A stretch of 64,000 bases of DNA from a virus: the IMG/VR virus record IMGVR_UViG_3300006803_000021, positions 1-64,000 of that record. One strand, written 5' to 3'. The notes beneath the pieces are model-generated. The model had not been told where the DNA came from, searched no databases, and saw only the letters and a program-made list of their open reading frames with translations. Shown here piece after piece: positions 1-7,471 of this stretch (positions are counted from its first letter, which is position 1; every line of letters begins with the position of its first letter). The position numbers were made by a program, and so were the translations under genes.

Positions 1-1
1 A

Positions 2-145
2 GTCTCTAAATTCGCATGGCAAACGTTTGATGAGACCATCAATTACACATCGGATCGCCCCGGCGCACTGGTCGTCTATGTCCAGCCGGTCGGCACGCTC
101 GCGCAGCGCCGGTTTCTCATTTTCAATTTCGGGGTGATCTTGTAG
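2..145 (+). CDS. C-terminal end of an unidentified protein (partial)
   Basis: An open frame runs from the window edge to a TAG at 143-145 and encodes the last 47 residues of a protein, ending in RFLIFNFGVIL. It is the only long frame here. The stretch is more GC-rich than the rest of the window. The hydrophobic, aromatic C-terminus would suit a fibre or surface protein, but no family is recognised. The start lies outside the window. Confidence 0.45.
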   Translation, partial: VSKFAWQTFDETINYTSDRPGALVVYVQPVGTLAQRRFLIFNFGVIL

Positions 146-175
146 CCATAATGGCGGCGAAATCCTGCAAAAGGA

Positions 176-325
176 ATGGCAAATTTTCAAGATGGGAGAG
201 TTGCCGCACCTCAATGCCAATCAAAGGTCGACAAGCACTACAGAGAATACTTAGACCATAAGCTGGCTAACCACGTAAGGAAGCATTTTTCGTGGGAAAT
301 CGACAAATTCGGATATCGCTTTTGA
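176..325 (+). CDS. Small hypothetical protein (49 aa)
   Basis: ATG at 176 with a purine-rich AAAAGGA immediately upstream, rather close for a ribosome binding site. The product is basic and His-rich and ends in WEIDKFGYRF. Composition looks protein-like, but no family is recognised. Bases 326-386 hold nothing recognisable. It could be chance. Confidence 0.3.
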   Translation: MANFQDGRVAAPQCQSKVDKHYREYLDHKLANHVRKHFSWEIDKFGYRF

Positions 326-386
326 CAACAATGGCAACAAATCGAAAGACTTGCTGCCATGATTGATTTGTGATGTTCAGATCGAC

Positions 387-1205
387 CTAGAATAGGAAGC
401 CGAAGCGAATATCAACGTTTTCGTTGTGGTCTGTTTTGCTTGCTGCGACACCCACAGACACTTTTTCCACGATCTTGAAGTCGGTGCTGATTTGATACAT
501 TTTACCGTCATCGCCTGATCCGACACCAAATTGCGGAAGGAAACGACCAGCATCGTAGGCAATGGTCAAAAGTCCAGCATTTTGATCTTTGACGAGCTGA
601 CCTTCAAAACCGATCAGGAAGTCATAGCCCACTTCAATGCGATATCCAGTATAGAAGCCAGCAGTTTGTTCGGTCGATGTTTCAGTCCATGTGTTTGTCA
701 CGGTGTCAACGACATCAAAGAATGTAACTGTCCCACCTTGGCGCAATTCGGCACGATTACCCACAGGATCAGGAACAAAGTTCGACCCTGTTGTGTACAC
801 GAACGACGAATCAGGCTGCATCCAGATACCATCACCGTATCCTGCGGTGTATGCAATCGGTCCTGGATCGAGCTGCTCATGCTTCCATGGCTGATCTCCA
901 CGTGGAAGCGCTGCGATCTCAGAACTGTCGAGATGCTCATCAGGAGTCAAACACTTGCGAGTGCCGTGCTCTTCTCCGGACAAACACTCGAATGTATAGA
1001 TGCTGCGTTCTTCAAGGATGTCAAAATCTTCACTGTAAGAACGGGTTTGTTCTGAATGACGCATGATTGCACCACCATATGCACCAGACCATCCGAGGTC
1101 TACAGACGTTTGCAGAGTGTTTGTGATTGGTGGTGCCAATCCTCCGGCGGATAAAGCAGATCCACACATCATGAAGGCCGCTGCGAGTTTGATAATGGTT
1201 TTCAT
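387..1205 (-). CDS. Exported outer membrane beta-barrel-like protein
   Basis: A 272-residue protein with a clear Sec signal peptide: a basic start, a hydrophobic core and an SALSA-GG cleavage site near residue 20. The mature part is rich in alternating polar and aromatic residues and ends in FGFLF. A C-terminal phenylalanine is the classic BAM recognition signature of outer membrane barrels. Glycine- and tyrosine-containing strands at about 180-272 fit a small porin or OmpA-like barrel. It is the last gene of the minus-strand block and has no early promoter of its own. A phage-encoded OMP could alter surface receptors during infection (superinfection exclusion) or be a host gene carried along. 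The barrel assignment rests on pattern only. Confidence 0.6.
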   Translation of the reverse strand: MKTIIKLAAAFMMCGSALSAGGLAPPITNTLQTSVDLGWSGAYGGAIMRHSEQTRSYSEDFDILEERSIYTFECLSGEEHGTRKCLTPDEHLDSSEIAALPRGDQPWKHEQLDPGPIAYTAGYGDGIWMQPDSSFVYTTGSNFVPDPVGNRAELRQGGTVTFFDVVDTVTNTWTETSTEQTAGFYTGYRIEVGYDFLIGFEGQLVKDQNAGLLTIAYDAGRFLPQFGVGSGDDGKMYQISTDFKIVEKVSVGVAASKTDHNENVDIRFGFLF

Positions 1206-1296
1206 TTGTTTCTCACTTTCGATGAGTTGAGGTTAACCTAAAGGGAAATTCCATCAGGTGCGAAATCGAAGAGATTGAATTCTCTTCTATCCTGCT

Positions 1297-1725
1297 TTAG
1301 TCTGCAGGAATTGGTTGCTCTGCACGTTTTCTGAGAGCTTTCTTGAGCGCTAAAACGTCTGGAGCGAATGTGTTTGGCGGCATTTTACCTGAGATGATTT
1401 GCTCGAGTGATGGAATGAGATAATCAACAATTTCTTCGAGCGTGGATGGGTCATCAACAGTTTTCTCCCAGTTTTTGAGAATTTCCAGAACTGTGTTCTT
1501 TCCGCCGCTCTTAAGCTTAAATTCCAGGCTTCCACTACATTTACCACCTCCAATATGCTCAAGTGTGAATGAAGGAGGAATAAAGACCACTTTATAGACA
1601 GGGTTCCAATATTCCTTCATCGTATGGTTACCTTGAAGGTGATAGACGACTATGTCACCTTCATGTATGTCCGTTCCATTCATATCTTGAAGACCAATGA
1701 ATGCTTTTTCGTGAAGATGGTTCAT
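1297..1725 (-). CDS. YopX-like small phage protein
   Basis: About 142 residues. The ATG at 1725 is chosen over an upstream in-frame start because GGAGGA lies a suitable distance before it. The N-terminal part contains FIGLQDMNGTDIHEGDIV, which matches the 'TGLKDKNGKEIYEGDIV' signature of the YopX family of phage and prophage proteins. The biochemical function of that family is unknown. It is followed by an aromatic beta-rich stretch (VYKVVFIPPSF). The neighbours are other small accessory genes. Confidence 0.6.
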   Translation of the reverse strand: MNHLHEKAFIGLQDMNGTDIHEGDIVVYHLQGNHTMKEYWNPVYKVVFIPPSFTLEHIGGGKCSGSLEFKLKSGGKNTVLEILKNWEKTVDDPSTLEEIVDYLIPSLEQIISGKMPPNTFAPDVLALKKALRKRAEQPIPAD

Positions 1726-1744
1726 GATGATTCCTCCTGTGAAT

Positions 1745-2023
1745 TCACAGATCCTTTTTAGCTTCGTTGATAGCTTCAAGAAATCTGTGGCTTATGATGC
1801 TGTTAGCAGTTAACTCTGAAAACGTGCCGCGGTATGTGGGATATGGAGAAGCATACGTTGGGAAATATTCATGGTGATCTTCGTCGTATTCCATATATTC
1901 GAAGCATGTATCCTTGCAGCGTGCATCTTCAATTTCGAGCAGACACTCTTGGATAAGTTTCTTTCCGTATGAACGGTGAAACTTCTTCAAGGCTTTAAGC
2001 TCTACTCCAGCTCCACTACTCAT
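1745..2023 (-). CDS. Hypothetical protein (92 aa or longer)
   Basis: ATG at 2023 preceded by GGAGCATAT. The product is charged and Tyr-rich in the middle (YMEYDEDHHEYFPTY). No family is recognised. The same reading frame stays open upstream to a TGA at 2204-2206, and those 60 codons look genuinely coding (for example GDYKAEHQLQYEKSY), but no ATG, GTG or TTG lies in them. Either a rarer start codon is used, or this is the tail of a damaged longer gene. Confidence 0.55.
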   Translation of the reverse strand: MSSGAGVELKALKKFHRSYGKKLIQECLLEIEDARCKDTCFEYMEYDEDHHEYFPTYASPYPTYRGTFSELTANSIISHRFLEAINEAKKDL

Positions 2024-2218
2024 ATATGCTCCAGTATGAGGATTGATGGTATCAGATTTGTAGGACTTCTCGTACTGAAGCTGATGTTCTGCTTTGTAGT
2101 CTCCCAGAGAGATTTCAATCTTTTCGCCTTTGTTGAGAGTCTGCGGGACTTGGAAATGCGATTGCGATAAGTCATATTCAAATTCCTGTTGATTAGATTT
2201 CCATCAATGGGAGATCGT

Positions 2219-2458
2219 TTAGCCGAGGTCCTCTCCATAACGCAACTTGTTGAGGTGTGCAAGAGAGCTTCCAGCTTTGCGGCGTGCTTCAACCTTTGCT
2301 TTGGCCTTTTCCATACGGGCTTTTTCAGCAGCTTTACGCTCTTCAGCATCATTTTCATTGTGGCGTTGGATCATGTTACCAACTCCCCGCATAACTTTTC
2401 CTTCAGTAGGACGTTCGCGACGTTTGACATTTGAACTGTAGAGTGACTCTCTTGACAT
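2219..2458 (-). CDS. Small basic coiled protein with RPTEGK motif
   Basis: 79 residues and the first gene behind an early promoter (2498-2526). Residues about 30-62 form a strongly charged helix (Lys, Arg, Glu, Ala), likely a coiled coil. It contains RPTEGKVM, nearly the same as RPTEGKLM at the start of the DUF262 protein at 5978-6499, so the two may share a short module. Function unknown. Confidence 0.6.
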   Translation of the reverse strand: MSRESLYSSNVKRRERPTEGKVMRGVGNMIQRHNENDAEERKAAEKARMEKAKAKVEARRKAGSSLAHLNKLRYGEDLG

Positions 2459-2497
2459 TCGAATTCCTTTGGTTTGTTTTATTGTTTCTGTAATTAT

Positions 2498-2526
2498 AGA
2501 ATATCATAAAGGTTGATAAATGTACA
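2498..2526 (-). promoter_or_regulatory. Early promoter for the 2458 operon
   Basis: Minus strand: -35 TGTACA, 17-nt spacer ending in TGA, -10 TATTCT. It has the same architecture as 16 other sites in the window. The upstream sequence GCAAATGAGTTG is shared with the promoter at 50396-50424. Confidence 0.8.
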
Positions 2527-2611
2527 CAACTCATTTGCAGAAACACAAATTAAATGAAGCTCGCTGAGTCTCTTGAGCAGATTGACAATATATCATTCAT
2601 CAAATACGAAC

Positions 2612-2640
2612 GGAGTACCCAGCGAATCACTGAGTACTCC
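2612..2640 (-). terminator. Conserved hairpin, copy 1
   Basis: GGAGTAC pairs with GTACTCC, then CAG with CTG, around a 7-nt loop (CGAATCA on the plus strand). It lies just after the nucleotide-sugar dehydrogenase gene and upstream of the next early promoter. No long T-run follows, so it may be a processing or stabilising hairpin rather than a simple terminator. Copies 2 and 3 are at 20777 and 39421. Confidence 0.6.
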
Positions 2641-2721
2641 TGATAAGCATCTGTGTGTCAGTTTTGTCTCGTAATGTTCAGAACAAACCATTCTAACACA
2701 CTACGAACTATTTGTACACAA

Positions 2722-4032
2722 TCAAAGTCGAAAATCAGACATTTCTTTCGGCAGCACACCCTTGATGTCGATGAAGATTCTGTTCTCGGAATCGACAATA
2801 TGGGAATCAGTACCATAATCTACAAAAAGTTCATGAGGAACTGCGAGAATGACTGCGTCATACGCATCATCAGATTTGATGCCTTCACCCCATATGAAGT
2901 TGAGTTGTGGGTAGTCGGCTTCCACTCTTTCACGATCAATCACCGGGTCAAAGATGTCGACGTGATCTCCACATGATTGGATCATTTCGGCGATCTGTGC
3001 TACACGAGTGTCACGATAGTCAGCGCAGTTCTCTTTGAATGCGAAACCAAGGATGAGTGTCTTCGCTTCGTCAATTTCACGGACGGACTTCAGACCAATG
3101 TATGCGTTGAAGATATCCTCCACAATCTCGTCGTTGTTGATCTGTCGTGCAAGCTTCGTCATGTTCATCTTGACGCCGTACTGAGAAGCACGATTGATCA
3201 GGTAGAACGGATCAATGCTGATGCAATGACCACCAACCAGTCCAGGTTTGAGATCGATGAAGTCGTCTTTCGTTCGTGCAGCTTGAAGCACTTCAGCGGT
3301 GTCGATGCCAGTTGCGTTGAAAAAACGGGACAATTCGTTCATGAACGCAATGTTGATGTCACGCTGAGTGTTTTCAATGAGCTTCGATGATTCAGCCACT
3401 TGGATGGATGGGCACTTGTATGTGCCAGCTGTGATGATCGTCTTATAGAGTTGGTCGACAAGTTCGGCTACATACTCGTTTGAGCCCGATGTGAGCTTGA
3501 TGCGATCCTTCATGCCTTTGCCCATTTCGTTGGGTTTCAGCCGTTCAGGACTGTAGCCAAATCCGAAGTCTGAATCACGAAACCAGCCAGATGTGTCTTC
3601 GATCGCAGTGATGCAAATTTCTTCAGTTGCACCAGGGTAGACGGTCGATTCGTAGATGACGATCGGCTGATCTTCACATGAGCGGACACCAAGACATCGA
3701 CCAACCATTTCGGAAGCAGAGATGAGAGGTGTGAAATCAGGAAGATTGTCAGAAGTAACACCTGTCGGAACTGCAATGATGTAAAAGTCGGCGTCGCATG
3801 GAACAGACGACTCGAAACTTGTGAAGTGGATGTCGAGGTCTTTCAATTGGGTGCTCGTGACTTCGTTCGTCTTGTCAGTCCCGATGCAGAGGTCATGTAC
3901 TCTCGCCTTATTGGTGTCGTATCCGTGGACGACAAATCCTGCTTCCGCAAATGCGATTGCAAGTGGAAGACCTACGTAGCCGAGTCCGATGACGCAGATG
4001 GTGACTTTTGATGGGTTGTCGATTTCAATCAT
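2722..4032 (-). CDS. Nucleotide-sugar dehydrogenase (UDP-glucose/GDP-mannose dehydrogenase family)
   Basis: 436 residues, starting at an ATG that overlaps the upstream stop (ATGA) with AAGGAAA before it. The N-terminal Rossmann fold has the NAD motif VIGLGYVGLP. The segments YESTVYPGATEE and FGYSPERLKPNE follow, and then the catalytic-cysteine motif GGHCISIDPFYL. The C-terminal UDP-binding domain contains LGFAFKENCADYRDTR. The pattern is closest to the WbpO/TviB (UDP-HexNAc dehydrogenase) branch, which oxidises C6 of a UDP-sugar to the uronic acid in two NAD steps for surface polysaccharide synthesis. In a phage this is an auxiliary metabolic gene, possibly altering the host surface. The exact substrate cannot be read from the sequence. 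Confidence 0.9.
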   Translation of the reverse strand: MIEIDNPSKVTICVIGLGYVGLPLAIAFAEAGFVVHGYDTNKARVHDLCIGTDKTNEVTSTQLKDLDIHFTSFESSVPCDADFYIIAVPTGVTSDNLPDFTPLISASEMVGRCLGVRSCEDQPIVIYESTVYPGATEEICITAIEDTSGWFRDSDFGFGYSPERLKPNEMGKGMKDRIKLTSGSNEYVAELVDQLYKTIITAGTYKCPSIQVAESSKLIENTQRDINIAFMNELSRFFNATGIDTAEVLQAARTKDDFIDLKPGLVGGHCISIDPFYLINRASQYGVKMNMTKLARQINNDEIVEDIFNAYIGLKSVREIDEAKTLILGFAFKENCADYRDTRVAQIAEMIQSCGDHVDIFDPVIDRERVEADYPQLNFIWGEGIKSDDAYDAVILAVPHELFVDYGTDSHIVDSENRIFIDIKGVLPKEMSDFRL

Positions 4033-4679
4033 TTGTTGTTTCCTTCGAACCAGATTGGAGGTACGCGGTTCTTCCAGCACATTGGATGCTTGAGAAGACT
4101 CGGCTTGAGATTGTAGTAGTTGATGTACGACTGAATTGGATTTCCTTCAACGACGCATTGTGGATAGCTTTTCATGGCGAGAGCGAATGGAGTAAGGTCG
4201 CCATGAGGTATGTTACTCGGTGGGTTTCTTAGGAATTGATCGTACACTTTGAACGATGTGTGATGCTTTCCGTATCTATAAGTGTATTCTGCGAACAATG
4301 CCTCAGTGTGCTTGCTTAGCCATTCGTAATTCGTAGTTGTTTCACGTGCCCAGAGAGTGCATGGGTGATTTCGATGTGCCATGAGGTAGACTTGAGCAAC
4401 CACACGTTTACGGCTTGAAACTCCTGAGTCACCACGAACCTCCATAACAGATTCGCCGAAACTTGGAAGCATCATGAACTTTCGAGGCTTTTTGTAGACC
4501 TTCGAAGTGTCTTTCCATGCGAAGTAAACGGAGTCAACTTCACATTCAGTACCATCACAGACACGATGAATCGCACTGAGCATTTGAAGGGATTCGATAG
4601 GCATTTTGACGACATGTTTGTCGTATAGAGCTTGAGCAGCAGCGACTGGGTCACTGTCGACAGCGAAAATGTTCACCAT
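4029..4679 (-). CDS. Conserved phage protein with DKHVVKM motif
   Basis: 216 residues, first gene behind the early promoter at 4706-4734. The N-terminus (FAVDSDPVAAAQALYDKHVVKMPIE) matches a family widespread in T4-like and marine phages with a 'D-P-AA-DKHVVKM-E-Q-L-AHR' signature. The His-rich middle and the C-terminal WKNRVPPIWF are typical of the family. No activity has been established that I know of. The conserved Asp, His and Lys residues suggest an enzyme. It overlaps the dehydrogenase gene by 4 nt. Confidence 0.7.
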   Translation of the reverse strand: MVNIFAVDSDPVAAAQALYDKHVVKMPIESLQMLSAIHRVCDGTECEVDSVYFAWKDTSKVYKKPRKFMMLPSFGESVMEVRGDSGVSSRKRVVAQVYLMAHRNHPCTLWARETTTNYEWLSKHTEALFAEYTYRYGKHHTSFKVYDQFLRNPPSNIPHGDLTPFALAMKSYPQCVVEGNPIQSYINYYNLKPSLLKHPMCWKNRVPPIWFEGNNK

Positions 4680-4705
4680 GATTGAGTCCTTTGTTTGATA
4701 AATCC

Positions 4706-4734
4706 ATCATATCACAGATGGGACAGATTGTACA
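4706..4734 (-). promoter_or_regulatory. Early promoter for the 4679 operon
   Basis: Minus strand: TGTACA, 17 nt ending TGTGA, TATGAT. It is followed by the leader AAACAAAGGA and the ATG at 4679. Confidence 0.8.
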
Positions 4735-4737
4735 CAG

Positions 4738-5148
4738 TCATTTTGAAGAACGCAGTCTCTTTTGCACTCGAATAAGGGAATTCAATTGATCTCGGAGAGT
4801 GTAGCCTTCTTCATTGAAGTCACAATTTTCTCCGTATTCGCTGATCAATCTCCTAACATCTGCCAACTCTACAGCAACAGCACCGATTTTTGATGCAGAG
4901 TATGGTCTACCTGCATCAATAGGGTGTTGCACTCTCCACCCAACCCATGATCCTGGAAGCCACCCATAATCAAAATGTCGTTTGGAAACCTTTCCCCACG
5001 TAACACCCTTGAGCTTGTTCCACCAGTAGCCGTATCGAAATCCACGGTGAGTTCGTATGGTGCGAAGTTCGTACTCCCAGAATTCGATCTTCGCATGTGC
5101 TCCATAGACCGCAGTGTAGCTCTTGTCTCCGACTTTCAACTTCGTCAC
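4738..5148 (-). CDS. Hypothetical protein (136 aa)
   Basis: Basic and unusually aromatic (several Trp-Tyr clusters such as FRYGYWWNKLKG and YGWLPGSWVGWR). It starts in an ATGA overlap with the gene upstream (5145-5981) and ends at the next promoter. No family is recognised. It forms an operon with the 278-aa protein and the DUF262 protein. Confidence 0.65.
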   Translation of the reverse strand: MTKLKVGDKSYTAVYGAHAKIEFWEYELRTIRTHRGFRYGYWWNKLKGVTWGKVSKRHFDYGWLPGSWVGWRVQHPIDAGRPYSASKIGAVAVELADVRRLISEYGENCDFNEEGYTLRDQLNSLIRVQKRLRSSK

Positions 5149-5981
5149 GATATAAGAAGACTCCTCAGAAAGGTGTTGATATCCTTCTTCGCTGATGGAT
5201 CGTCGAAAATCTTGCAGATTCGAAGAAGACTTCCAGGCTTGAGAATGAACTCCTTGATGTGCTTGAATGATGGATTGTAGTCGTCGACGAAGGGCTTCAC
5301 GAACACGAACTTGTTGATGCCTTTCAAGAGTGCAGCTTCGACGTACTCGTGCATTTGGTCTTGGTCGAGGCCTGTCGTGTAGACAAACAGTGTTGCGCTA
5401 GTGCGATCAGGCACCTGGTTGCAGAATTCAGCCATCGCGTCACGAAGCTGTTCATTACTGAGCTTTCGAAGACTCGTGATCGAAGAGTGTGGAACTTCGA
5501 GGTTCTTCTTCGTCCACTCGTCGAGCTCAGGATCGTTTTCGAGGACGAGAACCGAAGAGCCTTCGATGATTGTGACATTGTTGATTGAGTCTCGATGAAA
5601 CAGCTTGAAGTATGAAAGACGATCATGAGAGACTTCATGGAATCCACCGTTCTTGTTGATGATTGTGACCTTTTCATTGCCACCTTTGATGCATTTAGCG
5701 ACATTCATCAGCGTTAGTGAATGGTACTCATTGATAGCCAACGTGTGCGCAATCAAAGGTGCTGCCTTATTGAACTGCATCTTCAACAATGCCATGCTAT
5801 GAATAGCTTTTGCACACTTCCCATAATAGTGATTCCATCTATCTGATGGAATTGCATTGCGAATCAGACGCTTAACATCGTCGTCGACCAGTTGTTGCTG
5901 CCATTCGAAGTATTCTTCATGCTCTTTGAAGTCAGCGATCGGGAAGACCTCGTGTTGTCCATCCAAGAGTGCTGTTCTCAT
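5145..5981 (-). CDS. Hypothetical protein (278 aa)
   Basis: ATG at 5981 with GGAGAA upstream, overlapping the end of the DUF262 gene by 4 nt. The product looks globular, with alternating beta and alpha segments. An N-terminal helical region (about 20-110) is followed by a C-terminal half with Rossmann-like strands (ATLFVYTTG, INKFVFVKPF). No known motif is recognised. The tight coupling to the DUF262 gene suggests a shared role. Confidence 0.65.
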   Translation of the reverse strand: MRTALLDGQHEVFPIADFKEHEEYFEWQQQLVDDDVKRLIRNAIPSDRWNHYYGKCAKAIHSMALLKMQFNKAAPLIAHTLAINEYHSLTLMNVAKCIKGGNEKVTIINKNGGFHEVSHDRLSYFKLFHRDSINNVTIIEGSSVLVLENDPELDEWTKKNLEVPHSSITSLRKLSNEQLRDAMAEFCNQVPDRTSATLFVYTTGLDQDQMHEYVEAALLKGINKFVFVKPFVDDYNPSFKHIKEFILKPGSLLRICKIFDDPSAKKDINTFLRSLLIS

Positions 5982-6499
5982 GCTTGTTCTCCTTCATTGT
6001 GTGCTGTGCCTGCGAAGTTGGTGAGATTGTAGTACATGCGAAGATAGTCTTCGTCTCTCGTTTCAGTCTTGAAACGGGCAAATGTGCGGTTGTCGAAAGA
6101 CCTTTCATCAATCTCGGTGATCTCGGAATAGCGATAACCGAAAACAGGGAATTTGTCGTCAAGGTAGTCCTGGACAGCTTTAAGCCGCTGCTGACCATCA
6201 ATCACGAGGTTGTGAAGAGGACCTGTGAAGCTGATGTCCGAATTGATCGTATATGTCCCAAGGTTCATTCCTTTCCATGCACTCTCGATGAACGAAATAC
6301 TCTGATCTTCAGTCCAAACGAATCCACGCTGCCATTCAGGGAGAAAGAAATGCAGAACCTTCCTGTAGCCATAAGGATTCGCACGAGGTTTTTCGCGATC
6401 TTGCTCATAGCGAAAGGTCAGTTCACTCATGGACATGGATTGATGCTGTCCGAAATTGATTCGGTCAGGCATTAATTTTCCTTCAGTGGGTCTGGTCAT
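5978..6499 (-). CDS. DUF262 / GmrSD-type N-terminal domain protein
   Basis: 173 residues from the ATG at 6499, chosen because AAGGAGA lies 6 nt upstream and the ATG overlaps the preceding stop (TAATG). The protein has LPEWQRGFVWTEDQ near residue 45 and the family signature LVIDGQQRLKAV near residue 90. DUF262 is a ParB-like fold. In GmrSD enzymes this domain carries NTPase activity and DGQQR is its key motif. The usual long C-terminal DUF1524 HNH domain is absent, so a complete restriction enzyme is not encoded. The frame remains open upstream of this ATG (see the next entry). Confidence 0.8.
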   Translation of the reverse strand: MTRPTEGKLMPDRINFGQHQSMSMSELTFRYEQDREKPRANPYGYRKVLHFFLPEWQRGFVWTEDQSISFIESAWKGMNLGTYTINSDISFTGPLHNLVIDGQQRLKAVQDYLDDKFPVFGYRYSEITEIDERSFDNRTFARFKTETRDEDYLRMYYNLTNFAGTAHNEGEQA

Positions 6500-6747
6500 T
6501 AGTGTCTCCTTAGAGCAGGTAAATGCTTCGATGTCGCATGATGTGGTGTTGTCACTGAAGAACGAAACGAACATTGTCTTTCCAGCGCGAAGCTTCTTGA
6601 TCTCTGCTTTGTCTTCAGGGGAGAAGTCGTAACCTTCTGATGACTGACCGAGATATCATTTTGCTCTCTGTACTGCCTTTGTGACTGAACAGAAACAGCG
6701 ATTAGTCCATCTTCTGATCCACGGATTGCAAAAACTTTCTTCGGCAT
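6499..6747 (-). CDS. Small protein with probable frameshift
   Basis: The first gene behind the promoter at 6784-6812. Residues 1-30 (MPKKVFAIRGSEDGLIAVSV...) look normal. After about 6656 the annotated frame becomes Ser/Arg/His-rich and unlike a protein. The -1 frame instead reads a credible sequence (SSEGYDFSPEDKAEIKKLR, then FVSFFSDNTTSCDIEAF) that runs without a stop into the DUF262 protein. Either one base is in error or mutated near 6650-6664, or a frameshift fuses the two genes. As it stands the ORF ends in a TAATG overlap with the DUF262 start. Confidence 0.5.
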   Translation of the reverse strand: MPKKVFAIRGSEDGLIAVSVQSQRQYREQNDISVSHQKVTTSPLKTKQRSRSFALERQCSFRSSVTTPHHATSKHLPALRRH

Positions 6748-6783
6748 GATATTCTCCGTTTGTTTTGATTTAGCTTATGATTC

Positions 6784-6812
6784 AATGTAACACATCTATG
6801 ATGCGATGTACA
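6784..6812 (-). promoter_or_regulatory. Early promoter for the 6747 operon
   Basis: Minus strand: TGTACA, 17 nt, TACATT. The upstream sequence TTTTTGTCAAAC...GCATTTAGCTG closely matches that before the promoter at 21302-21330. Confidence 0.75.
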
Positions 6813-6843
6813 CAGCTAAATGCAAACGGTTTGACAAAAAGGT

Positions 6844-7176
6844 TCAGCAGAGGGTGGATATGCAGGACATGAGACCATCGACGTAGCAATTGGTATTCTT
6901 CGCTTCCTGAATGAGGTATGTGCGCATGCCCTTCTTCGGAAGATCGGAGAATGGGAGAAGCACGTTGACATCTTCACCATCGAGAATGCCGTGGCAGTAC
7001 GATACATCCCAGCGAGGATAGCCAGGGTCTGACAGAAGACGCAAACGTGTGAGCTTCAGACCAGGTGTGGTCCAATCAACACGACGCGTGATCTTTCCAC
7101 GAGCTTGATGGTATGCAATTCCATCAGTGAGACCATCTGTCTCTCCAACTGACGGGCGATCAATCATCTTCGACAT
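6844..7176 (-). CDS. Hypothetical protein (110 aa)
   Basis: Starts in a TAATG overlap with the upstream gene. Small and apparently beta-rich with several conserved-looking Gly/Pro turns (DWTTPGLKLTRLRLLSDPG). Ends in CISTLC. No family is recognised. Confidence 0.6.
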   Translation of the reverse strand: MSKMIDRPSVGETDGLTDGIAYHQARGKITRRVDWTTPGLKLTRLRLLSDPGYPRWDVSYCHGILDGEDVNVLLPFSDLPKKGMRTYLIQEAKNTNCYVDGLMSCISTLC

Positions 7177-7415
7177 TAGTTCATCTCCAGTTTGGCATTC
7201 GAGGAGCCAAGGACAAAATTAATCGCGGTTTTCTTTGGTACATTGCGAACTTCACCGATGTGAGTGGTTACAGAGAAACCGCTGTGGCCTTCTTCAAGAA
7301 TTACGATATTGTCATGCAAGTACACATGAACACGAAAGGTTTCAGAATGAAGATTGCAACCATCGGAAATGGCTTCTTCTGCAGTCATGGTCTTGATTAG
7401 CGAGAGTGTTTGCAT
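7176..7415 (-). CDS. Hypothetical protein (79 aa)
   Basis: First gene behind the early promoter at 7443-7471, with the AAACAAAGGATATC leader. Small, neutral and beta-rich (FRVHVYLHDNIVILEEG). No family is recognised. It is translationally coupled to the 110-aa gene. Confidence 0.6.
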   Translation of the reverse strand: MQTLSLIKTMTAEEAISDGCNLHSETFRVHVYLHDNIVILEEGHSGFSVTTHIGEVRNVPKKTAINFVLGSSNAKLEMN

Positions 7416-7442
7416 GTTTGATATCCTTTGTTTTGTAGTTTT

Positions 7443-7471
7443 AGAATATCAAATTTTGTGCTAAATGTACA
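7443..7471 (-). promoter_or_regulatory. Early promoter for the 7415 operon
   Basis: Minus strand: TGTACA, 17 nt ending TTTGA, TATTCT. It overlaps the end of the 7461-7913 gene. Confidence 0.8.

Noticed and set aside
2020-2358. 112-aa minus-strand ORF across 2020-2358
   Set aside because: It is an Arg/Ser-rich shadow overlapping two better genes.
4029-4679. Pyrimidine-dimer glycosylase (DenV) assignment
   Set aside because: Some homologues may carry such labels, but T4 DenV sequence features are not seen.
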